NCBI RefSeq assembly: GCF_029051725.1
Contig: NZ_JAACFU010000001.1
Span: 124,001 to 188,000 of the forward strand
DNA length: 64,000 nt
Source: Bradyrhizobium sp. CSS354
GTDB taxonomy: Bacteria > Pseudomonadota > Alphaproteobacteria > Rhizobiales > Xanthobacteraceae
Direction: 5' to 3'
Part shown: piece by piece, positions 53,059 to 62,000 of the stretch
How positions within the stretch are numbered: position 1 is the stretch's first letter
How the letters are laid out: each line of letters opens with the position of its first letter
Program-made: the position numbers and the translations under genes
Notes under the pieces: generated by a model
Told to the model about the DNA's origin: nothing
Database searches by the model: none
What the model saw: the letters and a program-made list of their open reading frames with translations, nothing else

Positions 53059-53745
53059 CTATTCCGTCGCCCCGCCCCGAAACCCCGTCGCCAGCACGTA
53101 GCGCTCCGAGGAATCCGCACGGCTTGCGGCCGGCTTGACGTGACGCACCGTCGCGAAATCGCGCTTGAGCTGGGCGAGCAGCTCGGCGTCGGCCCCGCTC
53201 TGGAACGCCTTGGCGAGGAAGGTCCCGCCCGGCTTCAGCACATCGCAGGCGAACGCCGCAGCGGTCTCGATCAGGCCGACGATGCGAAGCTGGTCGGTCT
53301 TGCGATGACCGGTGGTGTTGGCAGCCATATCGGACATCACGATGTCGGCGCCGCCATCGAGCATGGCCTTGAGCTTGTCCGGCGCGTCATTGTCCATGAA
53401 GTCGAGCTGTGCGAACTCTACCCCGGCAATCTCGGGGATTTCCAGCAGGTCGATCGCGATGACCTTCCCCTTGCCGTCGACCGAGCCGACGCGCTTGGCG
53501 GCGATCTGGCTCCAGCCGCCCGGCGCCGCGCCGAGATCGACAACCGCCATGCCGTGCTTGAGCAGCCGGTATTTGTCGTCGATCTCGAGCAACTTGAACG
53601 CGGCGCGCGAGCGATAGCCCAGCGCCTTCGCCTTCACCACATAGGGATCGTTGAGCTGCCGCTCCAGCCACAGCTTGGACGACAATTTGCGCTTGCCGTG
53701 GGTCTTGACCTGGACGTGCAAGCGGCCGGTGGTGTCCTTGGCCAT
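53059..53745 (-). CDS. rlmE: 23S rRNA (uridine-2'-O)-methyltransferase RlmE
   Basis: The 228-residue protein has SRAAFKLLEID, the SAM motif VVDLGAAPGGWSQIA and VMSDMAANTTGHRKTD, matching FtsJ/RlmE, with the K-D-K-E-type catalytic residues present in these blocks. It methylates the ribosomal A-loop uridine at the 2'-O. A basic N-terminal extension (TTGRLHVQVKTHGKRKLSSK) precedes the domain. It starts one base after the ppx/gppA stop, so the two are coupled. Confidence 0.95.
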   Translation of the reverse strand: MAKDTTGRLHVQVKTHGKRKLSSKLWLERQLNDPYVVKAKALGYRSRAAFKLLEIDDKYRLLKHGMAVVDLGAAPGGWSQIAAKRVGSVDGKGKVIAIDLLEIPEIAGVEFAQLDFMDNDAPDKLKAMLDGGADIVMSDMAANTTGHRKTDQLRIVGLIETAAAFACDVLKPGGTFLAKAFQSGADAELLAQLKRDFATVRHVKPAASRADSSERYVLATGFRGGATE

Positions 53746-53746
53746 C

Positions 53747-54814
53747 TCACCAGCTCCTGAGCGCGCCGTCTTCGCGCATCATCTCGACCAGCATGCCTTC
53801 GCGCAGGCCCCGGTCGGCGACGCGCAGGCGTGGCAGCGGAAAGGCGCGGCGGATCGCGTCGAGGATGGCGCAGCCGGCCAGGACGAGATCGGCGCGCTCG
53901 ATGCTGATGCAGCTGTTGCCGGCGCGCTCCTCGTAGCTCATGCCGAGCAGCTTGTTGATGGTCGCGGTGACGTCGGTATCGTTCATCCAGACGCTGTCGA
54001 TCCGGCGGCGGTCGTAGCGGGCGAGGTTGAGATGGATGCCGGCGAGGGTCGTCACAGTGCCTGACGTGCCGAGCAGATGCATGTCGGCGAGATCGCCGCC
54101 ATGCTGTTCGGCGAACGGCTTGATGTGGTGGGCGACCTCGCGCTCCATCGCGGCGTAGATGTCCGGTGTCACGTCGCGCCCGCCGAACTGCTCGGCAAGG
54201 GTGACCACACCGAACGGAATCGACATCCAGGCTATGATGCGCGGCTCCGGATTTGCGGCGTCGCGCTCGATCCGCACCAGCTCGGTCGAGCCGCCGCCGA
54301 TGTCGAACAGGATCGCGCCGCGGCCCCTGGGATCGACCAGCGGCGAGCAGCCGAGCACGGCGAGCGCCGCCTCGGTTTCGCGGTCGATCACCTCGAGCTC
54401 GATCCCGGTCTCCGCCGCGACGCGGCTGCGAAAGCCTTCGGCGTTCGAGGCGGCGCGGCAGGCTTCGGTGGCGATCAGCCGCAGCCGCCGCGCTTTGCGC
54501 AGATTGATCTTGTCGCGGCAAATGCCGAGCGCCACGATGGCGCGCTCGATCGCGGCCTCGCTGATGCACCCCGTTGCCGAGACGCCCTCGCCGAGCCGGA
54601 TGATGCGCGAAAAAGAATCGACCACGCGAAAGCCGTCGTGGGTCGGACAGGCGATCAGGAGCCTGCAATTGTTGGTGCCGAGGTCGAGCGCCGCGTAGAC
54701 GCCGGTTCCCGGCGCTTGCGCGCCGACGGCCGGTTCAGTGGCGAACGCCGCCGCCATCGACCCCAGCTCACCGTGCGGCGCAAGGCCGTCGCGGAGCCGC
54801 GTGTGGTCATTCAT
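53747..54814 (-). CDS. Ppx/GppA family phosphatase
   Basis: The 355-residue protein has the ASKHA layout: ALDLGTNNCRLLIA (phosphate loop 1), SRIIRLGEGVSATG, FDIGGGSTELVRI (loop 2) and GTSGTVTTLAGIHL. It hydrolyses exopolyphosphate or pppGpp; the two activities cannot be separated by sequence alone. ATG 54814 was chosen, since the upstream extension is not family-like. It precedes rlmE, a common pairing in alphaproteobacteria. Confidence 0.92.
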   Translation of the reverse strand: MNDHTRLRDGLAPHGELGSMAAAFATEPAVGAQAPGTGVYAALDLGTNNCRLLIACPTHDGFRVVDSFSRIIRLGEGVSATGCISEAAIERAIVALGICRDKINLRKARRLRLIATEACRAASNAEGFRSRVAAETGIELEVIDRETEAALAVLGCSPLVDPRGRGAILFDIGGGSTELVRIERDAANPEPRIIAWMSIPFGVVTLAEQFGGRDVTPDIYAAMEREVAHHIKPFAEQHGGDLADMHLLGTSGTVTTLAGIHLNLARYDRRRIDSVWMNDTDVTATINKLLGMSYEERAGNSCISIERADLVLAGCAILDAIRRAFPLPRLRVADRGLREGMLVEMMREDGALRSW

Positions 54815-55025
54815 ACAAACTGTCTTTCCGCGGCCGGTTGGGCCGATCTGGAATTGCTTTTTCGCCTGAAACATTAGCAGCGCGCCAATCCTGCGCAACA
54901 ACGCATCACATGGGACCATGCCCATTCGTGCGTTGTCGTGAACGGGCCGGTAGGTTATTTTTGAAGGGTCCGGTCCCCCAGGCGCCCCCCAAACCGCGCA
55001 ATTGCCGGCTTTTCAGGTCCATTCC

Positions 55026-57398
55026 ATGCAAGAACACACCAAATCCTCCACGCTCGAAAACGCGATTGCACTGCAAAAATATGGCGTCGGGCAGCCGGTC
55101 CGCCGCAAGGAGGACGATACCCTGGTGCGCGGCAAGGGCCGCTACACCGACGATTTCAACCTGCCCGGCCAGGCCCATGCCATGATCGTCCGCTCGACCC
55201 ATGCCCACGGCGTCATTCGCGGCATCAACATCGATGCCGCCAGGGCGATGCCGGGCGTGCTGGGGGTCTGGACCGGCAAAGACCTCGATGCGGCCGGCTA
55301 CGGCCCCTTCACCTGCGGCCTGCCGCTGAAGAGCCGTGACGGCTCTCCCCTGCTCCAGACCAACCGCCAGCCGCTCGCAACCGACAAGGTCCGCTTCGTC
55401 GGCGATCCCGTCGCCTTCGTGGTGGCAGAGACGCTGGCCCAGGCGCGCGACGCGGCCGAGGCGGTCGAACTCGATATCGATCCGTTGCCGGCGGCGACCG
55501 ATCCCGAGCAAGCCGCAAAACCCGGCGCCCCGCAACTCTACGACCACATCCCGAACAATGTCGCGCTCGACTACCACTACGGCGACATCGAGAAGGTCAA
55601 TGCGGCCTTCGCCAGCGCCGCTCACGTGACCAAGGTCGACATCGAGAACACCCGCGTCGCAGTTGTCTCGATGGAGCCGCGCGTGGGGCTCGCCTCCTTC
55701 GACAAGAAGACCGAGCGTTACACACTTCAGGTGCCAACGCAGGGGGTGGCGGGTAACCGCGCCAATCTCGCCAAAAACCTGAAAGTGCCGACCGAGAACG
55801 TGCGTATTCTCACCGCGAACGTCGGCGGTTCGTTCGGCATGAAGAACATCAACTACCCCGAATACATGTGCATCCTGTACGCGGCCAAGGAATTGGCACG
55901 GCCGGTGAAATGGCTGGACGAACGCTCGACCAGCTTTCTCTCCGACAGCCACGGCCGCGCGCAGAGGATCCATGCCGAACTGGCGCTCGACCCCGAGGGC
56001 CATTTCCTCGCGGCAAAGCTCGAAGGCTACGGCAATCTCGGCGCCTACATCACCGGCGTTGCGCCCGGCCCGCTTTCGCTCAACACTGGCAAGAATTTTT
56101 CCAGCGTCTACCGTACTCCGCTGATGGCGGTGGACATCAAGGTGGTGCTGACCAACACCACGTTGATGGGCGCCTATCGCGGCGCCGGCCGGCCCGAGGC
56201 CAACTACTACATGGAACGGCTGATCGACCGCGCCGCCGACGAGATGGGCATCAACCGCCTGACCTTGCGCAAGCGCAACTTCATCAAGCAGAACCAGATG
56301 CCGTTCGCCGCGTCCTCCGGCGTCACCTATGACAGCGGCGACTTCCAGGCTGTCTTCAACAAGGCGCTCGAAATCTCCGATCACGAGAATTTCGCCAAGC
56401 GCAAGAAGGAGAGCAAGAAGTCCGGCAAGCTGCGCGGCATCGCCGTCGGCTCCTATCTGGAGGTGACCGCACCTCCCGGCGTCGAACTCGGCAAGATCGT
56501 GTTCGATCCCGATGGCTCGGTGCAGCTCATCACCGGTACGCTCGATTACGGCCAGGGCCACGCATCCGCATTCGCGCAGGTGCTCTGCCAGCAGCTCGGG
56601 GTGCCCTTCGACAGCGTCAAGCTGGTACAGGGCGATAGCGATATCGTCCACACCGGCAATGGCACCGGCGGCTCGCGCTCGATCACTGCGACCGGCATGG
56701 CGATCGTGGGCGCCGCCAAGCTCGTGATCGAAAAGGGCAAGCGCGCCGCAGCGCACATGCTGGAGGCATCGGAGGCCGACATCGAATTCGAAGGCGGCAA
56801 CTTTACGATCGCCGGCACCGACCGCAGCATCGACATCATGGAACTCGCCAAGCGCCTGCACGACGGCAAGGCGCCGGAGGGCGTGCCCGACAGCCTCGAC
56901 GTCGATCACACCAGCGAACCGGTGCCGTCGGCCTTCCCGAACGGCTGCCATGTCGCCGAGGTCGAGATCGACCCTGAGACCGGCGTGGTTCAGATCGTGC
57001 GCTACAGCGCGGTCAACGATTTCGGCACGGTGATCAATCCGCTGCTGGTCGCGGGCCAACTCCATGGCGGCGTCGTCCAGGGGATCGGCCAGGCTCTCAT
57101 GGAGCACGTTCGCTACGACGAGAGCGGCCAGCCGATCACGGGCTCGCTGATGGACTACGCTCTGCCGCGCGCCGAGGACGTTCCGAACATGACGGTCGGC
57201 GACCACCCGGTACCGGCCACGACCAATCCGCTCGGCAGCAAGGGCTGCGGCGAAGCCGGCTGCGCCGGCAGCCTGTCGACAGTGGTGAACGCGGTGATCG
57301 ACGCGCTCTCCGACTACGGCATCAAGCACATCGACATGCCGCTGACCCCGGAACGTGTGTGGCGCGCGATCCAGGATGCGAAGGGGAAAGCGGCGTAA
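55026..57398 (+). CDS. CoxL-like molybdopterin-binding subunit (orphan)
   Basis: The 790-residue protein has the xanthine dehydrogenase/CODH large-subunit layout: N-terminal VGQPVRRKEDDTLVRGKGRYTDD, the NVGGSFGMKN block, and GAYRGAGRPEANYYMERLID. The AYRGAGR loop marks the form II CoxL-like group rather than true CO dehydrogenase (AYXCSFR). C-terminal GSKGCGEAGCAGSL contains the catalytic glutamate (GEAG). No small iron-sulfur or FAD subunit gene is adjacent, so partners must lie elsewhere. ATG 55026 was chosen. Confidence 0.92.
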   Translation: MQEHTKSSTLENAIALQKYGVGQPVRRKEDDTLVRGKGRYTDDFNLPGQAHAMIVRSTHAHGVIRGINIDAARAMPGVLGVWTGKDLDAAGYGPFTCGLPLKSRDGSPLLQTNRQPLATDKVRFVGDPVAFVVAETLAQARDAAEAVELDIDPLPAATDPEQAAKPGAPQLYDHIPNNVALDYHYGDIEKVNAAFASAAHVTKVDIENTRVAVVSMEPRVGLASFDKKTERYTLQVPTQGVAGNRANLAKNLKVPTENVRILTANVGGSFGMKNINYPEYMCILYAAKELARPVKWLDERSTSFLSDSHGRAQRIHAELALDPEGHFLAAKLEGYGNLGAYITGVAPGPLSLNTGKNFSSVYRTPLMAVDIKVVLTNTTLMGAYRGAGRPEANYYMERLIDRAADEMGINRLTLRKRNFIKQNQMPFAASSGVTYDSGDFQAVFNKALEISDHENFAKRKKESKKSGKLRGIAVGSYLEVTAPPGVELGKIVFDPDGSVQLITGTLDYGQGHASAFAQVLCQQLGVPFDSVKLVQGDSDIVHTGNGTGGSRSITATGMAIVGAAKLVIEKGKRAAAHMLEASEADIEFEGGNFTIAGTDRSIDIMELAKRLHDGKAPEGVPDSLDVDHTSEPVPSAFPNGCHVAEVEIDPETGVVQIVRYSAVNDFGTVINPLLVAGQLHGGVVQGIGQALMEHVRYDESGQPITGSLMDYALPRAEDVPNMTVGDHPVPATTNPLGSKGCGEAGCAGSLSTVVNAVIDALSDYGIKHIDMPLTPERVWRAIQDAKGKAA

Positions 57399-57414
57399 GT
57401 CACGCTCTCTCCTT

Positions 57415-57495
57415 CGTCATGGCCGGGCTTGACCCGGCCATCCACGCCGTGAGGCATCAAGAACGTGGCTGCCCGGGACAAGCCCGGGCATGACG
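57415..57495. repeat. Intergenic palindromic repeat, family F
   Basis: CGTCATGGCCGGGCTTGACCCGGCCATCCACG at the left and GTGGCTGCCCGGGACAAGCCCGGGCATGACGG at the right each fold as a hairpin (arms GGCCGGG/CCCGGCC and GCCCGGG/CCCGGGC). The elements resemble family A ends but with different spacing. It separates the CoxL-like gene from the hotdog-fold gene, where transcription converges. Confidence 0.75.
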
Positions 57496-57523
57496 GTGTT
57501 GTGGCGATGTGCCTTTTGCGCGC

Positions 57524-58324
57524 CTACGCCGCCGCCTGCTCGCGCGGCTGGTAGATCGCGGTGTGCTGGCAGTGCGCCAGCGGTGTCGTGCCGTTGGCGA
57601 CCACCAGCGCATCGAGCTCGACGAAGCGGTGGCCCTTCTTCTCGTAGTTCGCAGTGACTTTGGCCCGCGCGGTGATCTCGTCACCGGCGCGTGCGGCTGA
57701 CAGCAATTGCATGCGGCTGCCGACATGGATCCACGGGCCGAGGATCGTGTTGTCCACCAGCACGCGGTTCATGACGCGCTGGATCAGGCCGGGGTGGCCG
57801 AGCCCCTCGCGCGTGAAGATCGGATCGGCCTCGCGGATGTCGGCGAGATAGTCCGCCGCATCCTGCCCGGCCCAGCGGCGCGGCGTCGTGCCCAGCCATT
57901 TTCCGGTCTCGAAGGTTGCCGGGTTGACCGGTTTGCGCTCGGCAACCGCGGGGACCTCAACGTAGTCGCTCAACGACACCGCAGTCGCAGTCGCCGGCAG
58001 CGACGCCGTCCCCGTCGCGCAGAGCTCGGTGCGGCTGAACACCTCGATCGTGAGCAGGCCGTTGTGCTCGGTCGCATCGACGTCTGCGATCTCGCCGTCA
58101 TAGACCGGCTTGATGAAACGGGCCTCGATTAGCCCACGCGACAGGAAATCGCGGCCCCAACGCGCCACCGGCACATGCATCATGTAGGCGAAGACGTCGA
58201 CGCCGGGGACCAGCCCGCCGGAGAACCCGAAGCGGCGCGCCACATTGTCGTCATGCATCTTGTTTTCGGATTGCTTGGCCGTGTTGTAGGCCTCGACGCG
58301 ATAGGTTTCGAGTCGGTTCGGCAT
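57524..58324 (-). CDS. MaoC-like / acyl dehydratase hotdog-fold protein
   Basis: The 266-residue protein has two hotdog-like halves: NARRFGFSGGLVPGVDVFAYMMH (a glycine-rich GGLVPGV segment like the MaoC hydratase motif) and LGPWIHVGSRMQLLSAARAGDEI. MaoC-type enzymes hydrate enoyl-CoA, but the catalytic Asp/His pair is not clearly recognisable. The ATG at 58324 starts the family-like part; the longer frame is upstream extension. Substrate unknown. Confidence 0.78.
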   Translation of the reverse strand: MPNRLETYRVEAYNTAKQSENKMHDDNVARRFGFSGGLVPGVDVFAYMMHVPVARWGRDFLSRGLIEARFIKPVYDGEIADVDATEHNGLLTIEVFSRTELCATGTASLPATATAVSLSDYVEVPAVAERKPVNPATFETGKWLGTTPRRWAGQDAADYLADIREADPIFTREGLGHPGLIQRVMNRVLVDNTILGPWIHVGSRMQLLSAARAGDEITARAKVTANYEKKGHRFVELDALVVANGTTPLAHCQHTAIYQPREQAAA

Positions 58325-58465
58325 GGCTTGGCTTTCCCCAAATTCTTGTTGTTTCGGGCCGATCGTAGGCCCTGAGGAACCGGGGTCAATCCCCTCGCCT
58401 TTGCGGCCCGAATGGGGTACCACGCGGCTGCTGCGGAACCGCTTCGCAAGCCCCATCTACGGACC

Positions 58466-58963
58466 ATGACGAACCCTCAAAACACCACCCGCATCTATGT
58501 CGACGCCGACGCCTGTCCGGTGAAGGACGAGATCTATCGCGTCGCCGGCAGGCACGGCCTGCCCGTGAGCGTGGTCGCGGGCAATTTCATCCGCGTGCCC
58601 CAGGATCCGCTGATCGAGCGGGTCGCCGCGGGTGCCGGCATGGACGCAGCCGATGACTGGATCGCGGAACGCGCCGGGCCCGGCGATATCGTCATTACCT
58701 CGGATATTCCGCTCGCGAGCCGCTGCGTGAAGGCCGGCGCCGATGTGATCGCGTCCAACGGCAAGGCGTTCACCGAGGAATCGATCGGGATGACGCTTGC
58801 GGTCCGCAACCTGATGACCGATTTGCGCTCGGCCGGCGAAGTCACCGGCGGGCCGAAATCGTATTCGCCGCGCGACCGCTCGACGTTTCTGTCGACGCTC
58901 GACCAGACCATCCGCCGCATCCAGCGCCGCCGCGCCGACCAGGCCGCAACAAGACAGGACTGA
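58466..58963 (+). CDS. DUF188 (YaiI/UPF0178) family protein
   Basis: The 165-residue protein has the family signature [18 protein letters not shown] at residues 9-26, [24 protein letters not shown], and a C-terminal [17 protein letters not shown]. The fold is a PIN-like nuclease fold with acidic residues, but the activity of these proteins is unknown. It precedes the ABC-F gene by nine bases, so they may be co-transcribed. Confidence 0.92.
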   Translation: MTNPQNTTRIYVDADACPVKDEIYRVAGRHGLPVSVVAGNFIRVPQDPLIERVAAGAGMDAADDWIAERAGPGDIVITSDIPLASRCVKAGADVIASNGKAFTEESIGMTLAVRNLMTDLRSAGEVTGGPKSYSPRDRSTFLSTLDQTIRRIQRRRADQAATRQD

Positions 58964-58971
58964 GACACCGC

Positions 58972-60777
58972 ATGGCGCCACCGCTGATTCAACTGCGCGA
59001 TATCAAGCTGACCTTCGGCGGCACACCGCTGCTGGCGGGCGTCGAGCTGTCGGTTTCGACCGGCGAGCGCGTCTGCCTGATCGGCCGCAACGGTTCCGGC
59101 AAATCGACGCTGCTCAAGATCGCCGCCGGCCTGGTCGAACCGGATGGCGGCAGCCGTTTCGTGCAGCCCGGCGCCACCATCCGTTACCTGCCGCAGGAGC
59201 CGGATTTTTCCGGTTTCTCCACTACGCTTGCCTATGTCGAGGCCGGCCTCAATGCCGGCGACGACCACTATCAGGCGCGCTATCTGGTCGAGCAGCTCGG
59301 TCTCAGCGGCGAAGAAGATCCGGCGCATGTCTCCGGTGGCGAAGCGCGCCGCGCCGCGCTGGCGCGCGTGCTGGCGCCCTCGCCCGATATCCTGCTGCTG
59401 GACGAGCCGACCAACCATCTGGATCTTCCGACCATCGAATGGCTGGAGGGCGAACTGGAGAGCCGCCGCTGCGCGCTGGTGATCATCAGCCACGATCGGC
59501 GCTTCCTGGGCAATCTCTCGCGCAGCACCGCCTGGCTCGACCGCGGGCAGATCCGGCAGATCGACCGCGGCTTCAGTGCCTTCGAGGCCTGGCGCGATGA
59601 GGTCCTCGCGGAGGAAGAGCGCGACCAGCACAAGCTCGACCGCAAGATCGTCAACGAAGAGCACTGGTTGCGCTACGGCGTCTCGGGCCGCCGCAAGCGC
59701 AACGTCAAGCGGCTCGGCAATCTCCACGCACTACGCGACCAGCGCCGCACCCATCGCGGCGCGACGGGCAACGCCAACCTCGCGGCTGCCGAAGCCGACA
59801 AATCCGGCAAGCTCGTCATCGAGGCCAAGAATATCAGCCGGTCCTATGGCGAGCGAAAGATCGTCGACGGCTTCTCGATCCGCGTCCAGCGCGGCGACCG
59901 CATCGGCATCGTCGGCCCGAACGGCGCCGGCAAGACCACGCTGATCGAGATGCTGACCGGCGGCAGCGCACCGGACAGCGGCAGCATACGGCTCGGTGCC
60001 AACATCGAGATGGCGACGCTCGACCAGCATCGTGAAAGTCTCGATCCGAAGACGACGCTGGCCGAAGCGCTCACCGGCGGCCGCGGCGACCATGTCATGG
60101 TCGGCGGCAAGCCGAAGCATGTCGTCAGCTACATGAAGGACTTCCTGTTCGCCCAGGAACAGATGCGCACGCCGCTGGAGGTACTGTCGGGCGGTGAACG
60201 CGGCCGGCTGATGCTGGCGCGCGCGCTGGCGAAGCCCTCCAACCTCCTGGTACTGGACGAGCCGACCAACGACCTCGACCTCGAGACCCTCGACGTCCTC
60301 GAGGAAATGCTCAGCGACTACGAGGGCACCGTGATCCTGATCAGCCACGATCGCGATTTTCTCGACCGCGTAGTGACGTCCGTGATCGTCCCCGAGGGCA
60401 ATGGACGCTGGCTCGAATATGCCGGCGGCTATACCGACATGCTGGCCCAGCGCGGCGCCGACGTGAAGCGCGCGACAGCGAAGGCCGTCGAAGAGACGAG
60501 AGAACAGCGATCAGCCGCGCCTTCCGGCGTCGCGAGACGACGGCTGACCTTCAACGAACAACACGCGCTGGAGACGCTGCCCAAGACCATCGCCAAGCTG
60601 CAGGCCGAGATCGCCAAGCAGCAGCGCTTCCTTGACGACCCCGATCTCTTCCGCAAGGATCGCAAGCGCTTCGATCAGGCCTCCGACGCCCTGACGAAGG
60701 CGCAAAAGGAATTGGCCGAGGCCGAAAACAAATGGCTGGAGCTCGAAGTGCGGCGCGAAGAGATTGAACAGGCCTAG
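58972..60777 (+). CDS. ABC-F ATPase, Uup-like
   Basis: The 601-residue protein has two ABC domains: GRNGSGKSTLL and HVSGGEARRAALAR in the first, GPNGAGKTTLI and LSGGERGRLMLARAL in the second, with LLLDEPTNHLD and LVLDEPTNDLD Walker B-type blocks. A C-terminal coiled coil (HALETLPKTIAKLQAEIAKQQRFL, about residues 525-600) identifies the Uup type, which acts on translating ribosomes and DNA repair/recombination. No membrane segments are present. Confidence 0.92.
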   Translation: MAPPLIQLRDIKLTFGGTPLLAGVELSVSTGERVCLIGRNGSGKSTLLKIAAGLVEPDGGSRFVQPGATIRYLPQEPDFSGFSTTLAYVEAGLNAGDDHYQARYLVEQLGLSGEEDPAHVSGGEARRAALARVLAPSPDILLLDEPTNHLDLPTIEWLEGELESRRCALVIISHDRRFLGNLSRSTAWLDRGQIRQIDRGFSAFEAWRDEVLAEEERDQHKLDRKIVNEEHWLRYGVSGRRKRNVKRLGNLHALRDQRRTHRGATGNANLAAAEADKSGKLVIEAKNISRSYGERKIVDGFSIRVQRGDRIGIVGPNGAGKTTLIEMLTGGSAPDSGSIRLGANIEMATLDQHRESLDPKTTLAEALTGGRGDHVMVGGKPKHVVSYMKDFLFAQEQMRTPLEVLSGGERGRLMLARALAKPSNLLVLDEPTNDLDLETLDVLEEMLSDYEGTVILISHDRDFLDRVVTSVIVPEGNGRWLEYAGGYTDMLAQRGADVKRATAKAVEETREQRSAAPSGVARRRLTFNEQHALETLPKTIAKLQAEIAKQQRFLDDPDLFRKDRKRFDQASDALTKAQKELAEAENKWLELEVRREEIEQA

Positions 60778-60787
60778 CGTGCATTTC

Positions 60788-60810
60788 GCAAAAGTGGGCA
60801 CCGCTTTTGC
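60788..60810. repeat. Short hairpin repeat, family D
   Basis: GCAAAAGTGG (60788-60797) and CCGCTTTTGC (60801-60810) form a ten-base stem with one G-U pair and a three-base loop, between the ABC-F and aldolase-like genes. Similar GCAAAAGTGGG...CTTTTGC elements are frequent in Bradyrhizobium and Rhodopseudomonas intergenic DNA from general familiarity. Confidence 0.6.
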
Positions 60811-60841
60811 AAACAGATTGCGCGCCAACTCAGAGACTTCC

Positions 60842-61921
60842 ATGACAACGACCCTTGCCGCCAAGATCGCCCGCGAATACGGCACGCCCTGCGCCGTCAT
60901 CGACATGGACAAGGTCGAGCGCAACATCGCCAGGATTCAGAAGGCTTGCGACGACGCTGGGATCGCCAACCGTCCTCACATCAAGACGCACAAGAACCCG
61001 ACGATCGCCAAGATGCAGATCGCGGCCGGTGCCAAGGGCATCACCTGCCAGAAGCTCGGTGAAGCCGAGATCATGGCCAATGCCGGTGTCGACGACATTC
61101 TGATCAGCTACAATTTGCTCGGCGATGAGAAGATGGCGCGCTTAGGGGCGCTGCAGGCAAAGGCCAACATGACCGTCGCCGCTGACAATTCGACCGTCGT
61201 TGCCGGCCTGCCCAAGGCCGCCGCGGCCTCAGGCCGATCGCTGTCGGTCGTGGTCGAATGCGATACCGGCCGCAAGCGCGCCGGCGTTGAGACCCCCGCC
61301 GAAGCAATCGCGTTGGCGCAGGAGATTGCTGCATCCAAGGGGCTCGAGTTTGCCGGCTTCATGATGTATCCGACCGAGACTGGCTGGGCGGATGCGCAAA
61401 AATTCTACGACGAAGCTCTCGCTGGCGTGCGCGCGCACGGGCTGGATGCAAAAATCGTCTCGACCGGCGGAACGCCGAATCTGAAGAATCTCGGCAAGCT
61501 CAAGGGTGGCACCGAGCACCGCTTCGGCACCTATATCTACAACGACCGCATGCAGGTCGCCGCCGGCTCCGCCACCTGGGACGATTGCGCGCTGCACATC
61601 TATTCGACCGTGGTCAGCCGCGCCGCGCCTGAGCGCGGCATCCTCGACGCCGGCTCGAAGACGCTGACGACGGACACAGGCGGCCTCGATGGCCACGGCC
61701 TGATCCTGGAGCACCCCGAAGCCAAGATCGCGCGCTTTGCCGAGGAGCACGGCTTCCTCGACCTCTCCCGCAGCAACACCCGGCCTAACGTCGGCGACGT
61801 TGTCCGCATCGTGCCCAATCATGTCTGCGTCGTCGTCAACATGATGGACGAAGTCGTGATGGTGCGCGGCGAGGAGATCATCGGCACGCTGCCGGTGGCG
61901 GCACGGGGGAAGCTGCGGTAG
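60842..61921 (+). CDS. D-threonine aldolase-like PLP enzyme
   Basis: The 359-residue protein has the alanine-racemase N-terminal fold: CAVIDMDKVERNIARIQ, RPHIKTHKNP with the PLP lysine (Lys48) and ECDTGRKRAGVETP. The C-terminal domain has RIVPNHVCVVVN, whose histidine and cysteine are likely metal ligands as in D-threonine aldolase and D-threo-3-hydroxyaspartate dehydratase. The exact reaction is uncertain between these. ATG 60842 was chosen over an extension through the hairpin repeat. Confidence 0.88.
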   Translation: MTTTLAAKIAREYGTPCAVIDMDKVERNIARIQKACDDAGIANRPHIKTHKNPTIAKMQIAAGAKGITCQKLGEAEIMANAGVDDILISYNLLGDEKMARLGALQAKANMTVAADNSTVVAGLPKAAAASGRSLSVVVECDTGRKRAGVETPAEAIALAQEIAASKGLEFAGFMMYPTETGWADAQKFYDEALAGVRAHGLDAKIVSTGGTPNLKNLGKLKGGTEHRFGTYIYNDRMQVAAGSATWDDCALHIYSTVVSRAAPERGILDAGSKTLTTDTGGLDGHGLILEHPEAKIARFAEEHGFLDLSRSNTRPNVGDVVRIVPNHVCVVVNMMDEVVMVRGEEIIGTLPVAARGKLR

Positions 61922-61930
61922 GGCTCCGTG

Positions 61931-62000
61931 GGATGAGTAGAGCGCAGCGAAACCCATCGAGCCTACCTGAATGATGGGTTTCGCTGCGCTCTACCCATCC
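61931..62000. repeat. Long hairpin repeat, family C, over the 3' ends of convergent genes
   Basis: The 28-base arms at 61931-61958 and 61973-62000 match at 27 positions, with a 14-base loop; the right arm reads GATGGGTTTCGCTGCGCTCT. The right arm contains the stop codon and last residues of the flavoprotein gene (stop at 61991-61993). It lies between two convergent genes and can form a strong hairpin in both transcripts. Confidence 0.8.

Noticed and set aside
54906..57329. 807-residue open frame on the minus strand
   Set aside because: It mirrors the CoxL-like gene on the opposite strand and shows only low-complexity composition.
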